From an uncultured Chlorobiota bacterium (GTDB taxonomy: Bacteria > Bacteroidota > Bacteroidia > Bacteroidales > JAADGE01), in the NCBI GenBank assembly GCA_947311255.1, contig CAMZKL010000015.1:1-45518 (forward strand): a DNA stretch of 45,518 nt, given 5' to 3'. Below, piece by piece: positions 16,941-23,522 of this stretch (position 1 is its first letter; each line of letters begins with the position of its first letter). The position numbers and the translations under genes are program-made. A model generated the notes under the pieces. The model had not been told where the DNA came from, made no database searches, and saw nothing but the letters and a program-made list of their open reading frames with translations.

Positions 16941-17013
16941 CCCGGAAAGGATATAAAAAATGGGTTAAAACTCGTTTAAGTAGGAACATTTACACCCAAT
17001 GACTTAGGTCGGG
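16941..17013. other. Nested stem region, possible structured RNA or REP-type element
   Basis: An outer CCCG (16941-16944)/CGGG (17010-17013) encloses TGGGTTAAA (16961-16969) pairing with TTTACACCCA (16989-16998) with one bulged base. The motif ACCCAATGACTTAGGTCGGG resembles REP-like palindromes seen in Bacteroidota. Directly downstream is the hairpin at 17035-17056. No protein frame. Confidence 0.35.
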
Positions 17014-17080
17014 AATTAATAAATTCTGACAAAAAAAAACGACTAAAGTCGTTTTTAAATTTGTTGGGTTTCAACAATTT
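17013..17080 (+). repeat. Dispersed 70-bp hairpin repeat, copy 1
   Basis: Matches the reverse complement of 23366-23435 along its length: GAATTAATAAA, an A-tract, CGACT, AGT, GTTTTTAAATTTGT, GG and TTTCAA occur in the same order and spacing. It carries the palindrome AAAAACGACTAAAGTCGTTTTT. Confidence 0.65.
17035..17060. terminator. Terminator-like hairpin within repeat copy 1
   Basis: AAAAACGACT (17035-17044) pairs with AGTCGTTTTT (17047-17056), giving a stem flanked by A- and T-tracts that could act on both strands. It has no adjacent gene to terminate except a possible non-coding transcript from 16.9 kb. Confidence 0.5.
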
Positions 17081-17195
17081 TAGTAATAGATATTTTTTTT
17101 AGTTAGATAATTAAAAAAAATAATATGACTTCAATTTAAATAAATATTAAAAAAAATCTATTGATATATTTTTTTAATAATCTCAAGATTATTTA

Positions 17196-17203
17196 TATAT
17201 TTG
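17196..17203 (+). promoter_or_regulatory. TAnnTTTG -7 element for the PlsC-GNAT gene
   Basis: TATATTTG matches the consensus exactly, 25 bp before the ATG at 17228. The longest frame would start with the TTG at 17201, inside this element, so the ATG is the better start. Confidence 0.6.
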
Positions 17204-17227
17204 TACAAAGACATAACTTTAATTAAT

Positions 17228-19009
17228 ATGGAAAGACTAAAAAGCTCAGATTTTATTTATCCAAAACATTCTGACAAAATTGGAAATGATGTTATTTCAA
17301 AATTTGTTTTGCAATTAAAAAGATATAATAAGATAAATAAAATATACTCAGAAAACTTTGACAAAGACGGAATTGAATTTATCAATTCAGTTATTGATTC
17401 TCTTGGAATTCAATTTGAAGTTAATGAAAAAGACTTGGAAAGAATACCTGAGAAGGGAGCTTTTATCACGGTTTCAAACCAACCTTTTGGGGGTATAGAC
17501 GGACTTTTATTACTAAAAATTATTTTAGACAAAAGACCTGATTTTAAATTGCTTGCAGATTATTTACTCCATATTATTGAGCCATTAAATAAATTCTCTA
17601 TACCTATTGATAACAAAAAAGGAGTTAAAAATAAATTTAATTTTACAAGTTTAAAAAGAACTTTAGAGCATTTGGAATCGGGAAAAGCATTAGGAATTTT
17701 TCCTGCAGCAGAAATTTCAAAAGTTCATTCTATAAATAATATTAGTGATAAAAAATGGAAAAACTCTTTGGTAAAACTTATAAAAAATGCTGAAGTTCCT
17801 GTTGTTCCAATTTATTTTAAAGGTCAAAACAGTTGGATTTTTCATTTACTTGGCAGTATAAATCCTGCATTACAATCTGTAAGGATTTCAAGAGAATTTC
17901 TTAATAAAAACAAGAAAACTATAAAAATACGAATAGGTAAGCCCATAAAAGTTAAGGAACAAAAAGAATTTAAACAAATTGAAATGTTTTCAAGATTTTT
18001 GAGAGCCAAAACTTATGCTTTAGGAACATCTCTTTCTGTTAAAAAATTTTTTAGACCAAAATTTATTGCGAGAGCTAAAAGAATAGAAGATGTTATTCCT
18101 CCTGTGCCTTCAAAAAAGATACTTTCTGAAATTGAAATGCTTAAAAAGGACTATTTTTTATTTGATAGTAGTGAATTTAGTGTTGTTTGCGGACCGTCAA
18201 TTAAAACTCCAAATATTTTAACTGAAATTGGACGACTACGTGAAATTACTTTTAGGGAAATTGGAGAGGGTACAAACAGAGGCTTAGATATTGATGAATT
18301 TGATTTATATTTTAATCAATTAATAATTTGGGATAACAATAAGAATAAAATTGTTGGTGCGTATAGAGTTGGAAGAGGAGATGAAATTATGCAACAATTT
18401 GGAGTTAAAGGTTTTTATATTCAAACTCTATTTTATATGAAAAAGGAATTTTATCCTATTTTAGAAGAATCATTAGAACTTGGACGTTCCTTTATTATAA
18501 AAGAGTACCAAAGAAAACCCTTATCTTTATTCCTTTTATGGAAAGGTATTTTATATTTCTTATTAAAAAATAAACAATATAGATATTTGCTTGGTCCTGC
18601 AAGTATAAGCAATGATTTTTCTAAATTTTCTCAAAGTTTGATAATAGATTTCTTTAGAGCAAACTATTTTGACAATGAATTGGCAAAATATATTATTCCT
18701 CATAAACGTTTTAAAATTAAGCAAAATCCAAATTTTGACAATGAAGTTTTTATAAAAAACACAAGTAAAGATGTTAAAAAATTAGATAAATTTATTCAGG
18801 ACATTGAACCCAATTATAATACTCCAGTTTTATTTAAAAAATACATTCAGCTTAATGCTAAACTCTTAGGATTTAATATTGACCCCAAATTTAATGATTG
18901 TGTTGACGGTTTAATGTTGCTTGATATATTTGATGTTCCTCTAAATATTCTTCAATCTCTTTCTAAGGAACTTGAAGATGATTCCATTCTTGAAAGATTT
19001 AATTTTTAA
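17228..19009 (+). CDS. Bifunctional PlsC-type/GNAT acyltransferase (OlsF-like aminolipid synthase)
   Basis: A 593-residue fusion. The N-terminal half (about 60-290) is a PlsC/LPLAT O-acyltransferase domain; the C-terminal half (about 310-560) is an OlsB-type GNAT N-acyltransferase, with LREITFREIGEG, DIDEFDLYFNQLI and KIVGAYRVGRG. This order matches OlsF, in which the C-terminal domain N-acylates ornithine (or glycine in related proteins) and the N-terminal domain adds the second acyl chain. The catalytic HP of the expected NHPFGGxDG motif is Gln85-Pro86 (NQPFGGIDG, CAA codon), with Asp91 kept, and FPAGE is FPAAE (158-162). The O-acyltransferase step may thus be impaired or altered. It is followed 56 bp on by a LysE-type gene. 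Confidence 0.82.
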   Translation: MERLKSSDFIYPKHSDKIGNDVISKFVLQLKRYNKINKIYSENFDKDGIEFINSVIDSLGIQFEVNEKDLERIPEKGAFITVSNQPFGGIDGLLLLKIILDKRPDFKLLADYLLHIIEPLNKFSIPIDNKKGVKNKFNFTSLKRTLEHLESGKALGIFPAAEISKVHSINNISDKKWKNSLVKLIKNAEVPVVPIYFKGQNSWIFHLLGSINPALQSVRISREFLNKNKKTIKIRIGKPIKVKEQKEFKQIEMFSRFLRAKTYALGTSLSVKKFFRPKFIARAKRIEDVIPPVPSKKILSEIEMLKKDYFLFDSSEFSVVCGPSIKTPNILTEIGRLREITFREIGEGTNRGLDIDEFDLYFNQLIIWDNNKNKIVGAYRVGRGDEIMQQFGVKGFYIQTLFYMKKEFYPILEESLELGRSFIIKEYQRKPLSLFLLWKGILYFLLKNKQYRYLLGPASISNDFSKFSQSLIIDFFRANYFDNELAKYIIPHKRFKIKQNPNFDNEVFIKNTSKDVKKLDKFIQDIEPNYNTPVLFKKYIQLNAKLLGFNIDPKFNDCVDGLMLLDIFDVPLNILQSLSKELEDDSILERFNF

Positions 19010-19065
19010 ATGTCATTTTTTTTTAATTCTTTTGTAATGCTTTTTTAAAAATTAAACAATTTTAG

Positions 19066-19716
19066 TTGGACTTAATATTTATTATAAACGGTATTTTAAT
19101 TGGAATTATAGTTTCTGCTCCTGTTGGTCCTATAGCAGCACTTGTTATACAACGCTCATTAAATAAAGGTTTCCAATCTGGCTTTATAACCGGCTTAGGT
19201 GCTGCTTTTGCAGACATCGTTTATGCTGTAATTGCAGGTTTTAGCATTTCTTTTATCTCTGACTTTCTAATTGATAATCAGACATATATAAGGTTTATTG
19301 GTGGTCTTTTTCTTATTTTTATAGGTTTCAGATTATTTTATTCCAATCCCGCAAAACAAATTAGAAAGTTAAGATTAAAAGGAAATAATTACTTTAAAGA
19401 TTTTCTATCTAGTTTCTTTGTTACAATTTCTAATCCTATAACTATTCTTGCATTTGGATATGCTTTTTCAGAGATTAATTTGATAGGACACGGAAGTGGC
19501 TCAACTCCTATAATATTGCTTATTGGGGCAGTGTTCAGTGGTGCTATTCTTTGGTGGCTAGCACTAGCAGGTATTGTTACAATTTTCAAAAAAAGAATTA
19601 GATTAAGAAGTCTCATTTTGGTAAACAGAATAACTGGTAGTTTAATTATTATTTTTGCAATTTATCTTGTGCTAAGTGTTTTTGTTCCTGAGATTTCAAA
19701 TCTTAAAAACTTATAA
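19066..19716 (+). CDS. LysE family translocator
   Basis: A 216-residue membrane protein of the LysE/RhtB exporter superfamily. Residues 1-25 contain the signature start, GILIGIIVSAPVGPIAALVIQ, from which GPIAALV is the family hallmark, followed by GFQSGFITGLGAAFADIVYA. Five to six helices are visible, with a basic loop near residues 90-110. Such proteins export amino acids or related solutes. The start is a TTG at 19066; it opens directly on the first hydrophobic helix and there is no better ATG. The gene is 56 bp after the acyltransferase gene and may be cotranscribed. It is convergent with hypE, with 3 bp between stop codons. Confidence 0.9.
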   Translation: MDLIFIINGILIGIIVSAPVGPIAALVIQRSLNKGFQSGFITGLGAAFADIVYAVIAGFSISFISDFLIDNQTYIRFIGGLFLIFIGFRLFYSNPAKQIRKLRLKGNNYFKDFLSSFFVTISNPITILAFGYAFSEINLIGHGSGSTPIILLIGAVFSGAILWWLALAGIVTIFKKRIRLRSLILVNRITGSLIIIFAIYLVLSVFVPEISNLKNL

Positions 19717-19719
19717 TAT

Positions 19720-20778
19720 TTAACAAATTCTTGGAAGTTGTTCGCCTGAAATCATATCAACAATTCTTGTTGTTCCTATTGAAGTTTTAATTTTAACAAT
19801 TTCATCATTTGTTTCTTGAACCTCTCCAATAATTGCAGCATTTTTTCCAAATTCATTTTTTTGTATGCTTTCCAATACTTTTTCACTATCTTCTGCTGAA
19901 ACAAAAACAAGAAGTTTTCCTTCATTTGCAACATACAAAGGGTCAAGTCCAAGCATTTCGCAAACTCCCTTCACATCTTCTCGCAAAGGAATTTTATCTT
20001 CATAAAGCATTATTCCTTTTCCTGATGATTGTGCAATTTCATTAAGTGTACTTGCAAGCCCACCTCTTGTAGGGTCTCTTAGAACATTAATATTGTCGGA
20101 AACTTCAAGTATCTCTTGAACCATGTGATTTAATGGTGCTGTATCACTTTCAATTTTAGTTTCAAATTCTAAACCTGCTCGCAAAGACATTATGCAAATC
20201 CCATGGTCTGCAATGTTTCCACTAACAATTATTTTATCTCCGACTTTGCAATTTTGAGGAGAAATATTAACACCTTCTTTAACAAAACCTACTCCGGAAG
20301 TGTTTATAAAAATTTTATCTCCTTTTCCTTTCTCAACAACTTTTGTATCTCCGGTAATTATTTTAACGTCTGCTTTATCGGCAGCAATTTTTATTGATTG
20401 AACAATTTTCCATAAATCTTCCATTGGAAGACCTTCTTCAAGAATAAACCCAAGAGAAAGATATTCGGGAATTGCACCACAGCAAGCAATATCGTTTACT
20501 GTACCGTACACAGCAAGTTCGCCAATATTTCCGCTGGGAAAAAAAATAGGTTGCACAACAAAAGAATCTGTTGAAAATGCCATTCTTCCTTTTTTGGTTT
20601 GAAAAACAGCACCATCGTGCATTTGACTTAGATATTCATTGTCAAACTCTGCTGAAAACATTTTCTCAATAAGTTTATTCGACATTGTTCCGCCACCGCC
20701 ATGAGCTAATAAAATTTTATCATATTCCGTAATGGGAATAGGGCAAGTTGCGTTTAGGTTTAGTTCTTTTTTGCTCAC
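19720..20778 (-). CDS. hypE: Hydrogenase maturation protein HypE
   Basis: A 352-residue PurM-like ATPase that dehydrates the HypF-carbamoylated C-terminal Cys to a thiocyanate and passes cyanide to the HypC-HypD iron. It shows LAHGGGGTMSNKLI near the start, FSTDSFVVQPIFFPGGN-like sequence (here FPSGN), GDTKVVEKGKGD, DPTRGGLASTLNEIA, and the essential C-terminal PRIC with Cys352. The start codon is GTG (20778-20776). It lies 9 bp after the aminotransferase gene, so it is the last gene of a minus-strand operon that otherwise has nothing to do with hydrogenase. hypC and hypD are about 15 kb away. Confidence 0.97.
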   Translation of the reverse strand: MSKKELNLNATCPIPITEYDKILLAHGGGGTMSNKLIEKMFSAEFDNEYLSQMHDGAVFQTKKGRMAFSTDSFVVQPIFFPSGNIGELAVYGTVNDIACCGAIPEYLSLGFILEEGLPMEDLWKIVQSIKIAADKADVKIITGDTKVVEKGKGDKIFINTSGVGFVKEGVNISPQNCKVGDKIIVSGNIADHGICIMSLRAGLEFETKIESDTAPLNHMVQEILEVSDNINVLRDPTRGGLASTLNEIAQSSGKGIMLYEDKIPLREDVKGVCEMLGLDPLYVANEGKLLVFVSAEDSEKVLESIQKNEFGKNAAIIGEVQETNDEIVKIKTSIGTTRIVDMISGEQLPRIC

Positions 20779-20787
20779 TTTTTTTAA

Positions 20788-21978
20788 TTAATTTTTATAA
20801 ACCTTTAAGGCTTCCTCTAAAATTTTAACAGAATGTTTTAAATCTTCAATTTTAAGAACATAAGCTAATCGTGCTTGATTTTTCCCTGCATCGGGAGTTG
20901 AATAAAAACCTTGTGCGGGAGCAAGCATAACTGTTTCTCCTTCGTAACTGAAATCTTTTAGAAGCCATACGCAAAAATCTTCGGCACTTTCAACAGGTAG
21001 GCTCAATATTGCATAAAATGAGCCTTTGGGCATTGGAGCAAAAACTCCGTCAATTTTATTTACAGCTTCAATAATATAGTTTCTTCGTTCTAAATATTCG
21101 TCATAAACTTCAGTAAAATATTCATCTCCAGCCTGCAAAGATGCTTCTGCTGCAATTTGTCCAAATAAAGGGGGACTTAATCTTGCTTGTCCGTATTTTA
21201 ATGCTGCGTCTATTAACTTTTTATTTCTGCTGATTAATGCTCCTATTCTTACACCACATTCGCTGTATCGTTTTGATACTGAATCAAATAAAACTGCATT
21301 ATCTTTAAGTCCATCAAGGTTAAGAACTGAAAAATGTTCATGCCCGTCATAACAAAACTCTCTATAAACTTCATCCGAGAAAAGATATAAGTTATGTTTT
21401 AATACTAAATCTCGAAGTTGTTGCAATTCTTTTTTAGAATACAAATAGCCGGTAGGATTATTTGGATTACAAACTAAAACTGCTTTTGTTTTTGGAGTAA
21501 TTAGTTTTTCAAATTGTGAAATTGGGGGTAATGCAAAACCGTCTTTAATATATGAAGTAACAGGTACAATTTTTACTCCTGAATGTACTGCAAAACCATT
21601 ATAATTTGTATAAAAAGGTTCAGGAATAATTACTTCATCACCAGGGTTCATAGTTGTTAGGAAGGCAAATATTATGGCTTCAGAACCTCCAGTAGTTATT
21701 ATAATGTCTTCAAAATCTATATTTATTCCAATATTATTATAATACCCAGCAAGTCCTTTTCTATAAGACTCAATTCCGGCAGAATGTGTATATTCGGCTG
21801 TCTTTAAATCAAAATTCCTAACTGCATTCAATGCAACTTCAGGTGTTTTAATATCGGGTTGCCCTATGTTAAGATGGTAAACTTTAATACCTCTACTTTT
21901 AGCATCTTCTGCATATGGTACTAATTTTCGTATTGGAGAAGCGGGCATAATTGAGCCTCTTTTTGATAGATTTAGCAT
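20788..21978 (-). CDS. PLP-dependent aminotransferase, class I/II
   Basis: A 396-residue fold-type I aminotransferase of the aspartate aminotransferase (AAT) superfamily. Motifs are GSEAIIFAF near 95-103, NPNNPTGYLYS, SDEVYREFCYDG, the PLP-lysine segment DSVSKRYSECGVRIG and the C-terminal ARLAYVLK with the carboxylate-binding Arg. The start with SPIRKLVPYA is common in Bacteroidota enzymes annotated as aspartate/aromatic aminotransferases. Substrate is undecided. It lies between DUF1573 (31 bp) and hypE (9 bp) on the same strand. Confidence 0.92.
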   Translation of the reverse strand: MLNLSKRGSIMPASPIRKLVPYAEDAKSRGIKVYHLNIGQPDIKTPEVALNAVRNFDLKTAEYTHSAGIESYRKGLAGYYNNIGINIDFEDIIITTGGSEAIIFAFLTTMNPGDEVIIPEPFYTNYNGFAVHSGVKIVPVTSYIKDGFALPPISQFEKLITPKTKAVLVCNPNNPTGYLYSKKELQQLRDLVLKHNLYLFSDEVYREFCYDGHEHFSVLNLDGLKDNAVLFDSVSKRYSECGVRIGALISRNKKLIDAALKYGQARLSPPLFGQIAAEASLQAGDEYFTEVYDEYLERRNYIIEAVNKIDGVFAPMPKGSFYAILSLPVESAEDFCVWLLKDFSYEGETVMLAPAQGFYSTPDAGKNQARLAYVLKIEDLKHSVKILEEALKVYKN

Positions 21979-22009
21979 AGTTTTATATTTTTTGACTTTG
22001 TTTAGTTAT

Positions 22010-22456
22010 TTAACCTTTGAATTCAGGAAGTGTCGTTTTTTTCTCTTTAACTTCTGATTTATCATCACTAAAAACTTCTCCTTTTATTTGCAACTTAACA
22101 GGTGAGTTTTTTGCATTTGAATAAACCGTAATAGTTTTATGAAAAGTTCCAATTCTGTTAGTATCATATTTTACATGAATCTTTGCTTTTTCTCCTTTTT
22201 TAACTGGTTTATTGGGATAAGTTGGGACTGTACAACCACATGAGGATTTTACATTTGTAATAATTATTGGGTCCGAACCTGTATTTTTGAACACAAATTC
22301 ATGCGTTCCATCACTTTCCTTTTTAATTTTCCCGTAGTCAAATATTAAATCTTCTTTAAAAGTCATTTCTGCATTACTTTTTCCGTCATCTTCCTGAGAA
22401 CAAGCAACCGAAAACATTACTGTTATAACTAAAATAACATTTATCATTCTTTTCAT
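22010..22456 (-). CDS. DUF1573 lipoprotein
   Basis: A 148-residue protein with a lipoprotein signal (MFSVAC, Cys about 19) and a DUF1573 immunoglobulin-like domain: FDYGKIKKESDG, EFVFKNTGSDPI, the conserved SSCGCTVPTYP pair of cysteines, and a KTITVYSNAKNSPVKLQIKG end. It is expected to be tethered in the periplasm. The family is very common in Bacteroidota and its function is unknown. It sits 32 bp after tag and 31 bp before the aminotransferase gene, on the same strand. Confidence 0.93.
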   Translation of the reverse strand: MKRMINVILVITVMFSVACSQEDDGKSNAEMTFKEDLIFDYGKIKKESDGTHEFVFKNTGSDPIIITNVKSSCGCTVPTYPNKPVKKGEKAKIHVKYDTNRIGTFHKTITVYSNAKNSPVKLQIKGEVFSDDKSEVKEKKTTLPEFKG

Positions 22457-22488
22457 TTTTATTTAATTTTATAGTTATTAATAATTTT

Positions 22489-23049
22489 TTAAACATAATT
22501 ATATTTAAAACAACTAACTTCATGGTCGTTAACCAAGCCGGCAGCTTGCATAAATGCATAACATATTGTTGAACCAACAAATTTAAAACCTCTTTTTTTT
22601 AAATCTTTACTCATTGCATCAGATTCTTTGCTTGTTGCAGGAATTTCTTCCCAAGTTTTAAACGAGTTTTTAATTGTTTTATGATTTACAAAAGCCCAAA
22701 TATATTTTTCAAAAGTTCCGAATTCTTTTTGAATTTTTAAGAATGCAACAGCATTTGAAATTGTAGCTTTTATTTTCAATTTATTTCTTATAATTCCTTT
22801 ATTTTTTAGTAATTCAATAATTTCACTTTCTCCATATTTTGAAATTTTAACATAATCAAAATTATCAAATGCTTCTCTGAAATTTTCTCTTTTCTTTAAA
22901 ATTGTTAACCAACTTAAACCAGCTTGAAATCCATCAAGTAGTAAAAATTCAAATAATTTTGTGTCGTCATGAACAGGAACTCCCCATTCTTTATCGTGAT
23001 ATTCTGTTTCGAAAGGATTATTTTTAGCCCAATTACAACGTTTTATCAT
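22489..23049 (-). CDS. tag: DNA-3-methyladenine glycosylase I
   Basis: Excises N3-methyladenine from alkylated DNA. At 186 residues it is full length. The zinc site of E. coli Tag can be matched: Cys5, His18, His176 and Cys180. RCNWA, EYHDKEWGVP, LLLDGFQAGLSW and the C-terminal AAGLVNDHEVSCF segments are typical. The position of E. coli Glu38 is Asp39 here (LDG instead of LEG), a conservative change. It is the first protein gene after ffs on this strand and has its own -7 element TAGTTTTG at 23077-23070, so it probably starts its own transcript leading through DUF1573, the aminotransferase and hypE. Confidence 0.95.
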   Translation of the reverse strand: MIKRCNWAKNNPFETEYHDKEWGVPVHDDTKLFEFLLLDGFQAGLSWLTILKKRENFREAFDNFDYVKISKYGESEIIELLKNKGIIRNKLKIKATISNAVAFLKIQKEFGTFEKYIWAFVNHKTIKNSFKTWEEIPATSKESDAMSKDLKKRGFKFVGSTICYAFMQAAGLVNDHEVSCFKYNYV

Positions 23050-23069
23050 GTCTTTAAATTAATTAAGGG

Positions 23070-23077
23070 CAAAACTA
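23070..23077 (-). promoter_or_regulatory. TAnnTTTG -7 element for tag
   Basis: On the minus strand TAGTTTTG (23077-23070) matches the consensus, 20 bp before the tag ATG and downstream of the ffs 3' end, giving a short leader. Confidence 0.5.
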
Positions 23078-23138
23078 ATAAAAAAAAAGAGAATAAAATA
23101 TGATAAAAACAGAAGAATTATAAATTAGAAAATAAAAA

Positions 23139-23237
23139 GGGGTAAGCTGAACATATCGCACCGCTACAACCTCTGTACCCTTGCTTCGGTCAAGACCTGG
23201 GGGATTAAGAGGGAGCTGGTCGTATGAGACTTACCCC
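23139..23237 (-). ncRNA. ffs: Small signal recognition particle RNA (4.5S type)
   Basis: A 99-nt RNA read from the minus strand. The ends GGGGTAAG and CTTACCCC pair perfectly. The apical SRP core is recognisable: CCCCCAGG, a GGU-CUUG-ACC cap with a CUUG tetraloop instead of the usual GNRA, then GAAGCAAGGGTA on the 3' side, which is the Ffh-binding asymmetric loop region. The CAACC and CTCC flanks continue the rod. The RNA binds Ffh and FtsY for cotranslational membrane targeting. The 3' terminal stem is followed by a T-rich tract (TTTTTATTTT), which can terminate transcription. A well-placed promoter ends 5 nt before the first G, fixing both strand and 5' end. Confidence 0.9.
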
Positions 23238-23241
23238 ACCG

Positions 23242-23269
23242 CAAATATAAAAACTTTTTTTATTTGCAA
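23242..23269 (-). promoter_or_regulatory. Promoter of ffs
   Basis: On the minus strand TTG (23269-23267) and TATATTTG (23249-23242) are separated by 17 nt, matching the Bacteroidota -33/-7 pattern. The predicted start falls on the first G of the RNA at 23237. Confidence 0.75.
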
Positions 23270-23365
23270 GAATTTAAAGAGCAAAATGGTGAACTATTTT
23301 TTATTTATAATTATTTTAGTCCAACTTATTTTTAAATTTACAGGTAAAGAAAAATATTGTTTAAA

Positions 23366-23435
23366 GAAAATATTGAAATCCTACAAATTTAAAAACCACT
23401 AAAGTCGTTTTTTTGGTATTCGACTTTATTAATTC
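23366..23435 (-). repeat. Dispersed 70-bp hairpin repeat, copy 2
   Basis: The reverse complement matches 17013-17080 in order and spacing. In this copy AAAGTCG (23401-23407) also pairs with CGACTTT (23421-23427), and it lies 88 bp past the stop of the TPR-SpoIIE gene, so it may double as that gene's terminator. Confidence 0.65.
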
Positions 23436-23437
23436 AC

Positions 23438-23489
23438 CAAAGCAAACTCATACTTTATTAGAATCTGTTAAAAGTTAGAATTTGCTTTG
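23438..23489 (-). terminator. Hairpin after the TPR-SpoIIE gene
   Basis: CAAAGCAAA (23438-23446) pairs perfectly with TTTGCTTTG (23481-23489) across a 34-nt loop, 34 bp past the stop codon on the minus strand. The long loop and lack of an immediate U-tract make it a weak terminator candidate. Confidence 0.35.
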
Positions 23490-23522
23490 AATTGTGTTAC
23501 AATAACATTAATTTTTTTAAGA

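Larger units (their letters stand above)
16526..17195. other. Gene-free palindrome-rich region
   Basis: About 670 bp without a convincing frame on either strand, yet unusually rich in inverted repeats: a 99-bp imperfect palindrome (16747-16845), GTATTATC/GATAATAC (16892-16909), nested stems at 16941-17013, a strong hairpin at 17035-17056, and TTGTTG/CAACAA (17061-17077). It lies between divergent hbd and the acyltransferase gene. It looks like accumulated repeat or relic elements; a structured RNA ending at the 17035 hairpin is the alternative. Confidence 0.6.

Noticed and set aside
23181-23402. 73-codon plus-strand frame across the SRP RNA region
   Set aside because: It begins inside ffs, its first codons are the complement of the SRP core, and it has no family resemblance; it is a by-product of the GC-richer RNA gene.
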